Assembly: GCF_000002235.5 (NCBI RefSeq)
Contig: NW_022145607.1
Span: 38,348,529-38,412,528, forward strand
From: Strongylocentrotus purpuratus
Lineage: Eukaryota > Echinodermata > Echinoidea > Camarodonta > Strongylocentrotidae
DNA length: 64,000 bases
Direction: 5' to 3'
The translations under genes and the position numbers were made by a program. Positions 22,050-33,159 of this stretch are shown here, piece by piece (positions within the stretch are counted from its first letter, which is position 1; each line of letters begins with the position of its first letter). Under the pieces are notes generated by a model. The model ran no database searches, was not told the origin of the DNA, and was given only the letters and a program-made list of their open reading frames with translations.

Positions 22050-25000
22050 TAATGAATTTCATGCCAAAATTAAGAACTGCTAAGAACTTTGGTACATTCC
22101 AGTCATCCAACAATTGACTTCAAGTCAGATACAAATAGTTGTTAAAAGATAATACTATAAAGTGCAAATTTGTAGTCAACAACATGAAACTATTTAATTT
22201 TGTACAAAATAAGAGACTCCATTGGTGTGCATGGTTCATGGTAATACTGTACTTTAACTTGTCTTTGGTACATGAATAAAAGTACATGTCTTTTGAAATA
22301 TGTAAAATAATATATATAAAAAGTGGAGTACTGAAAACAGAAACACAGCTGCATTATAATTCTGGCAGTAATAAATAGTGATTAACTTTGCTGCTCTGAC
22401 AACAATAGAAACTGAATAAAACCGATATATACCCGCATAGTTCCTGCATGAAACATGAAAATTACAACAACAAACAAAGTTGGAGGGATTTCATTTTGTT
22501 TACATGACCAACAATGCAGAGTGGTTTCTTTGTAGTTTCTGTCAAAATGATATTATTATGCAGGTTAACAACATTATAACAAACTACTGTAGCATTAAAG
22601 TCTTTGGCACATCATGGAAATCAAGACTTTTAGAATACATGTATGTCAAAAAAAAAGATAAAAAGAAAGTAATTTAAGGAAACAGTTGCATCATAAATTT
22701 GTGATTACCATAAAAGTGAACATTGAGTGAAACATGCTCCAAACTGCATCACACTGTACTCCCTAAAAATCTGTAGCAAAGTAATGCAGTAAAATCACAC
22801 ACACATGTACTTTGGATGCATGACCATCAGACTAATGTACATTGAAAAAAATATGTAGATATAATAATAAAGCAAGGAACTATATTTTATGCGGTTAAAA
22901 CACATTGTACTAATGAATCTTGTTATGCATTATAAAAAGTATCAATTTACCTTGTCCAGTAAGTAATATCAACAAAAATAACTGAAACTTATTCAAAAAT
23001 TAAATGTGATTTTTTACTTCCACTGCAATAACAGTGCATTTGGCCAATATTTATTTTTCTCTCTTACACACACTGTCACACTTGTTTCAAATGCAAGATT
23101 TCATGACAATGTTGTGCATCTTATTAAGTCTTCTGTGTAATTTCCTCAAAATGCATCATTTCACAGGGAAAATTTCTGTTGAGTAACAGCAACCATTTGA
23201 TACGTGAGCAAGAAGTCTGTAAAACCATTTTTTTAAATAAACTTCAGATGACTCGGCAGTAGCTCTTAGGAGAGTGTTATACATTTTCTATGTAAAAAAC
23301 TTAGAGGCCATTTTGCTGCATCTGAGATTTACCTGTACCATCTATGATTCTGAATAATGAAGGTGAAACTTACACACCTTTATACAAGCACTGGAATTTA
23401 CATTTTTTGAATGATTACAACATATATTCTCCAAACTGTTTCTTACACTTCCGTTTTGTAAAAAGAATGGTACTACATTAAGGGATAGTTGAGTTTTGTT
23501 TTTCAGACCACAAATGCCTTCAAAGTGCATGGTTATTGCTCTTATTGTTATCTATGACATTTTAGTCTAGTGCCCTATTAGAACCTAAATTTGCTATGAA
23601 GGTAATTTTAGACCCCAAAATGTGTGAATTTAGCCAATACGATCATACCAAATTCAGCTCTACTTTAACAAAAATATGGTGACCGTTAATTAATTATTTA
23701 ATTAAAAATAACAATACATGGGACGGCTGGTTGTGCGTACCAAACCAACACGAAATGCCAACAAAAATAGCCAACATCGGCATTGGCTGAAATACAACGT
23801 AAATGGCGCTATTTTGTTTTTCCAACGGCTTTTCCAAATTATCTAATATTTGCGGTGGTACAGAAGTATTAGAAATCGTTATATTTATGGATATTTCAGC
23901 CATCTCTGAACCGATTTTGATCAAACAAGATGATTTTTTGTCATTTAATTGTATGTTTTTTCAAATTTGACACTCAGTTTTTCATTATCTCACAAAGAAA
24001 TTATTTTGTGTAGCGGCCTCTGCAACAGAACTCAACTATCCCTTTAACTGTACCATGGCAAGATGTGGAGACATATATTAATACTGTTTTCATACTAGTA
24101 AGAAAAGATGATTTTAAGATTAATCTGTGAATGTTGTTTACTGACTTCACCAAAACAGTGACCAATTCGCTTGAAACAAGGGACCAGATAGATGTCAGCA
24201 TTTCCACAGTAAAACATCCCCCCCCCCCCCCACTTTAGAAATTCTTGTAAATATATGTCAAGTCGCTTATTGACAGGTGCTCATTCAGAGTTCTAACAAA
24301 AGTTTAAGAAACACCAAAGAATGGACAATTTAGAAGTGGCAGTTAGTGTATAGGTAATTTGGCTGAGTTAAACATCTGTGTGTAGACTATTGCTTCATCA
24401 ATGTAAGTATCATTACTTTGGGGTTTACTTGAACATCATAAGGCAATCATTTGGAACATAGTACACTACTAAAACATAATATTTTCAGACTTTCTTTAGC
24501 AATGTTACAAAATCTAAATGTAAAATTTTGTATGCAAGTATAACCCAAAGAAATTATATTTTCAGCCTTTTTAAAGGGACTTGCCACTTCGTTGTGGAAG
24601 CATAACAACTGTTAAAGATTTGTTATTCTTTTTTTGACAGAGCTAGATCTACAATTTGCTTGTAATTTTCCACCCAACCTGGAGAGCTAGTTATGACTGT
24701 TACTCTTGGAAAAATACTCATATAATACTAGCTTCCAATATGCAACAGAAACATCTAATGAAAAAGCAGCTACACTTCTGATTACATTATACTTGGACTA
24801 GCAAGAAGCCTTTGTCAAGGTTATCTCCAGTGTTGTTTGACGTTGTGCCTAGTAGAGCCTAGTCCAATTAGGGTATTTTGTGAATGTTTACTGATTTATA
24901 ATCATCATGGTTTGTAATAATTGTTTTTTAAATAGATTAGGTTGATTTGACTCAATAATTATTAGATGTTTAGGAAATGTTACCATCTTTGTATGAGAAA

Positions 25001-25916
25001 AAAATGGTAAAAATATTCAACATTGATTTATCCAGCTACAATGATATTTTTAAAAAATTCAAATTTTGGGAGGCTGAACCAAATTTTGTATGCACGCATA
25101 TTGTGATGACTGTGTCAGTTATTGATTTCTCTTCATTAATCATCTTTTCTCCTCGGTAGATTTAGTTGATATAGGCTGAAAGATTATTTAGGATCTCCAT
25201 TACCAATATGGACTAGAATTGAATGAACGATGAGTAGATTATACTCATCCGTCATGAGATAAATTTTGGTTTAGCCTACAAATATGCTACTTCAATTCAC
25301 ACCCTTTAGTTTGATTAATCAAACGTTTAATATTTTTCAAATTTTGGTAATATAAGCTCAACATTATTCCTAAAAAATGTCATAGGGATTTAGTGCCAAA
25401 ACTAATCATCGATTTTAAAAACAGCTAAGAACCATGATGACGACAAACCAGTGAACACAAAATGCTTGTAATGGGACTGCAGCTTCATTAATAATTGTTA
25501 ATTGTTTACGATCAGATAAATAACTTGATAAAAGTTCTAAAGGTGTGCCCCTAATACTGTAATATTTCATTTTTTTGTAATAAAATAGAATGATTTATAA
25601 GCTGCTTTAATTAACAATAACAGATGTTCATGTAAGCAATGTATAATAATGTACATCACAGAGTCATATGAGTGGGACCACAGGCACAAAACAGCAGTTA
25701 CTCACGGTAAAGAGACACATATCAGATCCAAAATTACTCCAAATTGAAGAAAAAACTAAAGATCCATCATTGTTCCTGAGGACTAGGGTATTATTCCTTG
25801 CAGTTTGTCAGCTTTGAAACGTTGATCATGGAGACAAATTCGCGAAAAATAAAGCGAAATCACAGAGCAAATTGTAGTTCAAAGTATAAGGGACACCTAG
25901 TTTTCTCAAAGTCACT
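22050..25916. other. AT-rich core of the 5.8-kb element
   Basis: No coding region, RNA gene or known domain recognised. The only internal structure identified is the TTAA MITE at 23478-24047. A lone MITE-end-like word (TTTAAAGGGACTTGCC) lies near 24572. Confidence 0.5.
23478..24047. mobile_element. TTAA MITE, GGGATAGTTGAGTT family
   Basis: TTAA at 23478-23481 and 24044-24047, with inverted ends GGGATAGTTGAGTT / AACTCAACTATCCC. This ~560-bp non-coding element sits in the middle of the 5.8-kb element and is the innermost layer of the nest. Confidence 0.78.
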
Positions 25917-26660
25917 ACCAGTGAAACACCATTAACCTTACAATTCCACCATTGAAACACTATTGACCATACAATTCCACCATTGAAATACCATTGACCA
26001 TACAATTCCACCATTGAAACACCATTCACCATACAGACTCTACCATTGAAACACCATTGACCATACAATTCCACCATTGGCACACCATTGACCATACATT
26101 CCACCATTGAAACACCATTCATCATACAGACTCGACCATTGAAACACCATTCACCATACAGACTCTACCATTGAAACACCATTCAACATACAGACGCCAC
26201 CATTGACCATACAATTCCACCATTGAAACGCCATTCACCATACAGACTCTACCATTGAAACACCATTGACCATACAATTCCAACATTGGAACACCATTGA
26301 CCATACAATTCCACCATTGAAACACCATTGACCATACAGAATCTACCATTGAAACACCATTCACCATACAGACTCTACCATTGAAACACCATTCACCATA
26401 CAGACGCCACCATTGAAACACCATTGACCATACAATTCCACCGTTGAAACACCATTCACCATACAGACTCTACCATTGAACACCATTCACCATACAATTC
26501 CACCATTGAAACACCATTCACCATACAGACTCTACCATTGAAACACCATTCATCATCATACACCACCATTGAACACCATTCACCATACAGAATCCACCAT
26601 TGGCACACCATTGAAATACCATTTACCATTGATGCTACCATTCAAACACCATTCATTTAC
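25917..26660 (+). repeat. ~31-bp minisatellite, ACCATTGAAACACC type
   Basis: Tandem units composed of CACCATTGACCATACA, then ATTCCACCATTGAAA or GACTCTACCATTGAAA, in irregular alternation, about 23 units. The shared word with the left array is ACCATT followed by G or C. Confidence 0.9.
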
Positions 26661-26924
26661 CATTAGTTTTTTTTGTAAGGGCGTCCGTGCTGGTCCGGCT
26701 TTATATGGGACTGGGGCTTAAGCTAACATGAACAAAAACATCAGCCGTCCATATATAAAACTAAAACTAAAATTAATTGAATCACCACCTCCACGAACAA
26801 CAAAAGCAACACACCACCGACTACAAAATTTACCCAAGGTAGCCTCATTAGTACAAATGTTGTACAGTGCGCTCAAGCAGGCACGGATCGATTGTCTCCC
26901 AACCGGCTAAAGAGAGGTAAATTC

Positions 26925-27020
26925 GATTGATGTCTTGCCAAAGGACATTGTGACATCACTGACATGGCTCGGATTCAAACCCCGTTTAACAGACTGATCA
27001 CGTACTACTATTCACACCAC
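26925..27020 (-). mobile_element. tRNA-derived SINE fragment, copy 2
   Basis: Carries GTCTTGCCAAAGGACATT followed by a tRNA-like B box on the minus strand (plus-strand GGATTCAAACCCC at about 26970). Only the head and the start of the body are present. Confidence 0.6.
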
Positions 27021-27149
27021 TAAAAATGAATATGATTACACACCCTTCTGATTGTCGTTCGTATATTATTATGTTTTACGAAGTCATTCCTATATAAAGG
27101 TTTTCTTGCCTCTACTAGCTCCTCCGCCCTAAATTACCACTTTGTTTCA

Positions 27150-27177
27150 CTTTTCACTTATATGAAAGACGCCCGGC

Positions 27178-27208
<31 letters not shown>

Positions 27209-27560
27209 ACTCCGAGAACGGACGGACCCCATGCGTGTTGCCAAAATGTCCTTTTCGTAACAAAAGTAAAAGGTCGACCCGTATTGACTTTACACACCGG
27301 ACTTTTGCTGAAAAGGGGGTGCTGAAAAAGGCTCGTATACAAAAGAAAAAGGTCGAGCCGTATTGACTTTACACACCGGACTTTTGCTGAAAAGGGGGGG
27401 GGGGGGGGGGTCGGTTGGAACACGCATTATGCGTACCCTAAATAACACTGAGTGGGGGGGGGGCCGGGGAAAGACGGTGATCATACAATTAATGTTGCTG
27501 CTGCTAGCTGATGATAATCGCTTCTTGTATGCCGCCAGTTGCCGCCTCTGCTAGGCGCTC
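27150..27560. mobile_element. Degraded poly-C/poly-G element with internal direct repeat
   Basis: A C run of about 30 (27180-27208) and later G runs bracket two copies of a ~70-bp unit (GGTCGACCCGTATTGACTTT / GGTCGAGCCGTATTGACTTT, each continuing to CACACCGGACTTTTGCTGAA). Composition resembles the hAT MITEs, but ends and target duplication could not be defined. Confidence 0.4.
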
Positions 27561-27649
27561 ATCGTGCTTGCTCTACAACGTCTTACAAATTTAACGTTCT
27601 TGGTCAGCTGTTATTCAAATTAAGATTATTTTCCATTAGTATTTGTTGG

Positions 27650-28674
27650 CATTAGCGTTATTCTTGAGATCATGTCGTAGCTTGGAACAAGACAGTCTTG
27701 AACGTTAATTAATGTTTTGACTCTATAATGTGTGTTTGATTTTAAAAGGATGTCGATGTTAAAAAAACAAATTCATTAATACAAAATGTTATAATAATCG
27801 ACCTCCTGTTTTTTATTTTAGGCAAATAAGGGATAATTGGTTTCATTCAACGAAAGGGGGTTGCGCTCTACTTGTTTTGTTTCAAGGTGAAACCATTGAA
27901 GTTAATCTTCCCTATTGATATGCAGACAGCTGTGTCACCGGAATATGGTGTTGATATCATCATACGTTTATTATTGATTTCGTAAATATGAAAAGTATTT
28001 GCAGTGACGTATGAGTCCGTTCCGAGCATCGTAACAATCAAGTGCTTTATTAAACAGATGGAGGTGAGTGCATTAGTGTTATTCTTGAGATCATGTCGTA
28101 GCTTGGAACAAGACAGTTTTGAACGCGAATTAATATTTTGACTCTATAATCTGGTGTGTTTGATTTTAAAAGGATGTCGAGGTTAAAAAACAAATTCATT
28201 AAAGGCCCACTGCACTACTTGTAGCTACTTGCGCCCTCTATATAACAAACAATGCCTAATCGGTGACCATTGGTCCCCCATGATCCTCTTTTTCTTATGT
28301 TAACTGAGAGCTGAGTTGATGAGATAGCCACCTGTCCAGTGACCTTGCAGGGCGCTCTAATCCCTCCTGTAAACTATGGCAGATAAGCTTAATACGAATA
28401 ATGTTATAATAATCGACCTCCTGTTTTTTATTTGAGGCAAATAAGGGATAATTGGTTTTATTCAACAAAAGGTGGTTGCGGTGGTCTACTTGTTTTTGTG
28501 TCAAGGTGAAACCATTGAAGTAAATCTTCCCTATTGATATGCAGACAGACGTGTCACCTGGATATGTTGTTGACAGGCCTGGTTGTTGATATCATCATAC
28601 TTTTATTGTTCATTTCGTATGAGTCCGTCCCGAGCATCATAACAATCAAGTGCTTTATTAAAGAGATGAAGGTG
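27650..28674. repeat. Tandem segmental duplication (27650-28067 and 28071-28674)
   Basis: Two adjacent units share TTCTTGAGATCATGTCGTAG at the start, AATAATCGACCTCCTGTTTT in the middle and AATCAAGTGCTTTATTAAA near the end. They are about 90-95% identical. The second unit is longer because it holds a 186-bp TTAA MITE (28203-28388). No gene was recognised within the unit. Confidence 0.88.
28203..28388. mobile_element. TTAA MITE with natural empty site in the neighbouring duplicate
   Basis: Inserted at TTAA (28199-28202 and 28389-28392). The first duplicate at about 27771-27790 reads CATTAATACAAAATGTT, which is the uninterrupted site with one TTAA. The interior starts AGGCCCACTGCACTACTTGT. The same family in opposite orientation is at 61247-61442. 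Confidence 0.9.
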
Positions 28675-29369
28675 AGACTTCGAAATAACAGGGTTCATTT
28701 TAGGGTGAGCTAATAAACATAATTTTCGCATTTCAATGGCATCTTAAAGAAAAGTGCAAAACTGAAGCAGTCCATCCGCGAATCTCTAATTGGAAATTAG
28801 GTCAGTGGATTCTGACATAAAACAAGAAAAGCTCATTGCAAAACTGTACATTTCTGTACTATAGTACACAAATATCATCAATTTCTTATTGTTTTCCTGT
28901 AAGGGGGTTCCATTGGTACCTTTTTTTTCTTTGGGTACTAATAACAATTTATTATGCATTTCATAATATTATGATTGTTCCTTTAAAGAGTAAAGACCCC
29001 CCTTAGTCACACATTTTGAAATTAGAGTTTTAATCATAATATGTGGAAATACTGCTTCACAGTGACTGTATCAGCCGATGTGATGTTCCCATACGTATAT
29101 TGATCACAATTTTTAAACTATCATAACCTTCTTATTTTTGTCCGATTTCTTTCAAACTTGAACAAGTCTATTTCAATGGTTGTCCTGCTTTCGGTTAGAG
29201 TAGTTTTTTTAATTTTTTTGATTAAGATTGGCTTTAATTTCAGGCCGATATTGGCAACGAGACAGTACTTGGGTCTGGTATTAAGAGAAAAATGTGCACG
29301 CCCCTACAAATGACGTCAATTTGATTTGGTTTGATTTGATTGATTTATATAATATGTATTTTGGGGTTT

Positions 29370-29850
29370 GGGGGGTTGAACCCCCTCCCCTCCCCCTTTG
29401 GTATTTTTATGTGTGTAAACCCCCCTAAAAAAACCTAAAATCCCCCTTTTTTTTTTTAAATTATATTTTTTTTTTTTTAATTAAAAAAATGATGACCATG
29501 ACTGATCTAAAAGAGGTGACCTTACCCCCCCCCCCCAACGAAGAAAAATGTCATTTTTCTATTTTCGAGACCAAAAAAAAAAAGTGTCTTCTTAACCCCC
29601 CCCCCCCTCCCCCCCTCCCCCCCCCCCCCCCCCCCTCCCCCCCCCCCCCCCGCTTATTCAGCGACTGGCTGAGTCGTTGCGATTTTTTGGGGACCGCAAC
29701 AAAACAAAAAAGTGTCCTCTTACCTCTTAACCCCCCCCCCCCCCCGCTTATTCAGCGGCCGGCTGAGTCATTGCGAAATTTTCGGCCCGATTTCAACATT
29801 TTAAACCCCCCCCCCCCCTTGAAAAAATCCTGCGTACGCAACTGGCTCCA
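29370..29850. mobile_element. Poly-C-rich hAT-like remnants
   Basis: Several modules CGCTTATTCAGCG(AG)CTGGCTGAGTC alternate with C runs of 10 to more than 20, the complement of modules in the hAT MITE at 16296-16798. Outer ends are not clear. Confidence 0.5.
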
Positions 29851-29930
29851 TGAATAAACAAATGAATGCACTCACATGCATTTCTATCTCTAGCTAGCAG
29901 CGTCGTATCGAAGGGTGCCCCCCCCCCTCC

Positions 29931-30046
29931 CAGGCACGTAGCCAGAGTTTGATGTTTGGGGGGGGGGGCACATACATGTAATCGATCGAGGTAAAAAAAA
30001 GGGGGGGTCTAAAAAGTGCCCCCCCCCCCCCGTGGCTACGTGCCTG
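29931..30046. mobile_element. 116-bp miniature hAT-like element
   Basis: CAGGCACGTAGCCA at the left is mirrored exactly by TGGCTACGTGCCTG at the right. The flanks are similar C/T-rich octamers (CCCCCTCC / TCCCCTCC). The interior is a G run, a short spacer and a C run. Confidence 0.7.
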
Positions 30047-31040
30047 TCCCCTCCTCCCTCTAAATGAATATCAATCAAGTAAGTAAGTAAGTAAGTAAGG
30101 GGACCTTGATGATTGGGGGTCGGCTTCACCCTCGCCATCTGCATGTATATTCGGCGCAGTTCGTTCGCCCCGTCGGGTTCGTCGACTAGCCAAGTCCAGA
30201 ATCTGGTCTTTTCTTCAATCCGCCGAAGACGGCGTTATCATAATTCATATGATACGCTCACCAGCCCGACCTAATTTAATGATCACGCCATCTTCGGCTG
30301 GCAGCAAGGGGGAGTTTGCATTGGTGTGGTGGAGATCAAAATCAAATGGGCCAGATTCTGGACTACGACTAGCTGTGCTTGAGAAAATAGTCTGTTAAAC
30401 CATCCGCTGATGAGAGGCGGAAAGGTGTTTACACTTTAGCTGTCTAGCGCTTTCCTTGAGCTCAGCTTGTTTAAATATATTTGTTATTTCATGTACCACC
30501 AACTGAAGAAAAAACAAACAAACAAAACACAAACACTTTAATCTTTGATCTTAGTTTCAGCCTTCATTTTGGTAAAGAACACCGTTTTTATGCAAATATA
30601 TTGTGATGGAACCTACAGACAGTTTCTACTTCATTGGCTAAAGGCATATCACGTGACCTTCATTTTGTTTACTATTCACCTAGGATTCTCCAGCCACGTA
30701 CTAAGAGTTTTATAATGCATACTCAACTACGTCTTAAGTTGTAAGATTTTACGAAACTACACTGTATATGTACCAAGCAATTGGCCAAGGTCGTTGAAGC
30801 ACAATTATATATTATGTACAAAAGAATTCCAATGTTACTACCATAATGCTACCATGCATAATGTTTTACGTGTAATTTCACTTTGTCATTGATGTATACT
30901 TTGTAAAAGATTCGGGCCGCGAATATTTTTTAATGAAATAAACCATTTAAAAAAATTTTTTTTTAAATCCCATGAATTTGGACTTATTTATTTGTTCTAA
31001 ATCTAAATCTAAAGCTTTTCATGAAATAGTTGTGATAATA
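30047..31040. other. Intergenic stretch, no gene seen
   Basis: Contains an (AAGT)n microsatellite at about 30077-30099. The rest is AT-rich and shows no coding exon. Confidence 0.4.
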
Positions 31041-31800
31041 TTGTTTGACTTACTTGACTTATGTCGTCCACGCAGGCCAGGGGCCTCATGATGGCTTCAT
31101 GGTGATGGAATGCCAAGTTTTTCTGTCCGCAGCCAGTCTTGATGCGTCTGTCAGCCTTGGTATGGATCTTCCTTTGCAGTCCTCTGAGATGCAGTCAGGC
31201 CATCTTTTGGGTGGACGGCCTCTGGGTCGATTTCCTGTGACATTTCCTTCCACGGCAATTTTGGGGTATCTTGTGGGTTTCATTCTTAGGACGTGGCCAA
31301 AATATTTGAGTCTTTTAGTGGAGACTTTGTCCATAACATCTTGATCGAGGTTGAGGGATTCTTTGATGTGTGTGTTACGGATCTTATCTAGTCTTGTCAC
31401 CCCCATTATGCGACGAAGCAATGCCATTTCAAACACTTGAAGCCTGTTGCTATCTTCTTTTTTTAACTGTCCAGGATTCTTCCCCATAAAGCAGTATAGA
31501 GAGGATGAGTGATTGGTACAGTTGCATCTTCGTGTGGCTACTAATGCTTTTTGATGTCCATATGTTATTTAGCCTATTTAGCCTTTGGAAAGTTGCCCCA
31601 TTTTCCTGAAACGATTCTTAATGTCACTTGTACTTGAGCCGTTTTCTACTATTTTCCCTCCAAGGTACACAACATCTTCCACCTGTTTTAGTCTGTCGTT
31701 AGCTATGTCAATGTTGAGGTTGCACTTGATTTTGCTATTGTTTATTATAGGTAAATTATGGATTGTTTCTTCTCAGAACCACAACAATCAATCCCTCTGA
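31041..31800 (-). mobile_element. 5'-truncated, decayed LINE (reverse transcriptase C-terminus)
   Basis: On the minus strand, the frame 31487-31086 encodes the end of a non-LTR retrotransposon polyprotein: RLQVFEMALLRRIMGVTR, KRLKYFGHVLRM and NRPRGRPPKRWPDCI are hallmarks of this region (the GHVLRM and GRPKKRW motifs). Further upstream, VEDVVYLGGKIVENGSSTSD and LLYGEESWTV are readable but in shifted frames, so the copy is dead. The 3' end, near 31041, has an AAGTCAAGTAAGTC-like tail. The clade (RTE-like or other) was not resolved. It lies within the 22.4-kb block near its right edge. Confidence 0.8.
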
Positions 31801-31989
31801 CTCTTTAGATTGACAAATAACATTCTGAGACGATATAAACCTTATCATTTATCCATAATGAATGGTATCCTCATGAAGAAAAGGTTAAAGTGTTTTGTTG
31901 GGCAATAGTGAATATTGTACGAAATGTTCTTATGAAAAATGTTTTCTCTTATCAAAGTAGATTTGCGGATGTTAACATATTAATGCACT

Positions 31990-33159
31990 CAGGCGCGGAT
32001 CCAGTATTTCTTAGGGGGGGGGGGGGAATTTGAAATTATGCGGCCAAATATTGGTACGTAATGGTGACACCGGCAGTAGCAAAATGAGCAAAAAACGTTT
32101 TTGTTTTTTGTTTTTTGGGTGGGGGGGGGGGGGGATGACCAAAATATCCGCACCACCCCACTCTTACATGCAGGCCGCGCTGAACGTTCCTATAAGTGGG
32201 TGGGGTGGTATTTACGATTAGGTAGAGCGTAGCGTAAATTGGCGTGGGGTCTAGGGGTGGACCCCCAGTAGCTCAGGGGGTATAGGCATTTAATTACGGT
32301 CAGATGAGCATATTTTGTTACCTTATTTGTGACACTGGCAGGACACTGATTGGCGTGAGGTCTAGGGGCGGAGAACCCAGAAGCTCACGGGTTTTAAGCA
32401 TTAAATTATAGTCAGATTAGCATCCAGGGATTTGTTTAAGGGCCCTCGGTGGGGTCCAGGGGGAAGAGCCACCGGAGGTCAAGGGGTTTTAGGCATTTAA
32501 TTACAGTCAGATGAGTACCCAGGGGCCCACCTTAGGGCCTAAGTGGAATCCAGGGGGTAGAGCCCCCGGAAGCTCAGGGGTTTTCGGAATTTAATCACGG
32601 TCAGATGAGCAAAGTTTGACACCTCAGTATTTGGTGACATAGGCAGTTCATTACTATTCTTTCTTTCTTTCTTTAGGAATTTGCCATTTTTTGTTTCTTC
32701 TTCCTCTTTTTTGTTCGATTTTAGCTCTCCCATTACCTTTTCCCTTCCTTTCTTCCTTTTTTTTTGGGGGGGGGCGGAGGGGGGGGGGGGGTATGCAAGG
32801 GCCTTCTGCCCCTACCCCCTAACTACAACATGTTGGGGGGTGCAACTGATACCCCTTTCTTTTCTTTTATGCTTCCTCTTTTTTCCTTCCCTTTATCCCC
32901 TCTTTTCCTTTTTTTTTCTTCACTTTCCTTCCTTCTCTCTTTTTATGGCGGGGGGGGGGGGGAGTTACACCTGGGAGGCAAGGCCCTTTCCCCCCCCCCC
33001 CCCGATCTCCTTCTTTTCCCCTTTTTTTTTCTTCTTCCTCTTATTTCTTTCCCTTTCTCTCCTCTTTCCCTTTCCCTTCTTTCCCTTCTCACTTTCTCTT
33101 TTTTTTTGGCGGGGGGGGGGGGGCAAGGCCCGCTCGCCCCCATCCTGGATCCACGCCTG
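31990..33159. mobile_element. Non-autonomous hAT element, boundary copy 2
   Basis: Ends CAGGCGCGGATCCAG and CTGGATCCACGCCTG. The left flank is AATGCACT (31982-31989) and the right flank GCATGAAC (33160-33167). Same element and orientation as 10794-12761, with fewer internal ~110-bp units (about 32240-32640) and without the nested insertion. The left flank equals the right flank of copy 1, and the right flank resembles the left flank of copy 1. Non-coding. Confidence 0.88.

Larger units (their letters stand above)
20862..26683. mobile_element. 5.8-kb non-coding element with ACCATT-array arms
   Basis: The ends CGCCCTTACAAAAAAA (20862) and TTTTTTGTAAGGGCG (to 26683) are inverted. They are flanked by the octamer TCCGTGCT at 20854-20861 and 26684-26691 (9 bp with a preceding G is equally possible). 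Both arms consist of ACCATT/AATGGT words: a scattered outer part from 20880, a compact 25-bp array at 21186-21793 on the left, and a ~31-bp array at 25917-26660 on the right. The middle, about 22050-25910, is AT-rich and shows no transposase, no long reading frame and no host gene. It holds a later TTAA MITE (23478-24047). It is too large for a usual MITE; family unknown. Confidence 0.75.
19718..26713. mobile_element. GC-rich TIR element (outer), host of two later insertions
   Basis: The ends are CAGTCCCATATA at 19718 and its complement TATATGGGACTG at 26702-26713. After removing the element at 20197-20653 and the 5.8-kb element at 20862-26683, only about 720 bp belong to it. Nearly all of that is built of GGTCCGGG, GATCCG and GGTCCTGGAT words in both orientations (19740-20187, 20654-20853, 26684-26700). 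GC content is far above the AT-rich surroundings. No open frame of coding quality. A target duplication could not be fixed. Confidence 0.72.

Noticed and set aside
25826-26641. Minus-strand frames with NGVSMVE / FNGRVCM repeats
   Set aside because: They are the translated complement of the ~31-bp ACCATT array, with no start, signal or domain.
21186-26660. CRISPR-like regular repeats
   Set aside because: The units are contiguous minisatellite repeats without unique spacers, in clearly eukaryotic DNA.
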